Below, piece by piece: positions 14,155 through 14,179 of a DNA stretch of 14,179 bases; positions within the stretch are counted from its first letter, which is position 1, and every line of letters begins with the position of its first letter. This DNA is from JAUNST01 sp964452285 (GTDB lineage Bacteria; Patescibacteriota; Microgenomatia; UBA1400; PJMF01). The stretch spans positions 1 through 14,179 of the forward strand of contig CAYVKW010000027.1 in assembly GCA_964452285.1 (NCBI GenBank), written 5' to 3'. The position numbers were made by a program, and so were the translations under genes. The notes beneath the pieces are model-generated. The model saw only the letters and a program-made list of their open reading frames with translations, ran no database searches and was not told the origin of the DNA.

Positions 14155-14179
14155 ACTCAATTCTTTACACAACGTACCG
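14155..14179 (-). repeat. 3' end of the DGR variable region (VR), cut by right edge
   Basis: These 25 bases are identical to 13654-13678 in the TR, and the identity runs into the window edge. To the left of 14155 the match stops at once. All seven adenines of the TR in this segment are unchanged, so it lies on the protected 3' side of the mutable zone, where the initiation-of-mutagenic-homing signal is expected. Confidence 0.85.
14157..14179 (-). CDS. C-terminal codons of the DGR target protein (partial)
   Basis: Only VRCVKN and the TGA stop at 14157-14159 are inside the window, in the same frame as the VR/TR repeat. By analogy with the TR reading, the product should end in a C-type-lectin-like or formylglycine-generating-enzyme-like domain with a ...YWSSS...NGFSVRCVKN tail whose Asn positions are variable. 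The body of the gene, its export signal and any binding partner cannot be seen. Confidence 0.75.

Overview
The window reads as an AT-rich bacterial chromosome segment, most likely from a Candidate Phyla Radiation (Patescibacteria, Parcubacteria-like) genome. This assignment is inference. It rests on the compact and divergent housekeeping proteins, the near-absence of 5' leaders in front of several genes, TGA used as a stop (so not a UGA-recoding lineage), and the style of the retroelement at the right end. No 16S rRNA or taxonomic marker is present to settle it.

Layout, left to right. Positions 3-194 hold the Lys/Arg-rich tail of a gene that enters from the left edge, followed by a gene-free stretch with a TG dinucleotide tract. 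A Fic-family AMPylase gene (minus strand) is preceded by a perfect promoter embedded in repeated operator-like motifs. Then come tRNA-Val(UAC), a membrane-anchored trypsin-like protease and a small unknown protein (both plus strand). From 2917 to 9472 almost everything is on the minus strand. In transcription order this is a DivIC/FtsB-like division protein, a large PTPS-related membrane protein, a polysaccharide flippase, ruvA, miaB and miaA. MiaA and MiaB act in sequence on A37 of tRNA. A divergent promoter region at 9473-9578 separates this block from a plus-strand tyrosine recombinase and efp (elongation factor P), which ends at a strong bidirectional terminator.

The right-hand 3 kb is a diversity-generating retroelement (DGR) on the minus strand. 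In transcription order it consists of the last codons of the target gene with the 3' end of its variable region (VR, cut by the right edge), a long interrupted hairpin just after the target stop codon, about 200 non-coding bases, an Asn/adenine-rich template region (TR), an Avd-type accessory gene carrying an extra N-terminal domain, and a DGR reverse transcriptase (YVDD active site, IGNVTSQ motif). A 186-codon gene of unknown function follows the reverse transcriptase. The TR would be transcribed, reverse transcribed with errors at adenines, and used to rewrite the C-terminal C-type-lectin-like tail of the target protein. The last 25 bp of TR and VR are identical as far as the window allows. 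Most of the VR and the target gene itself lie outside the window.
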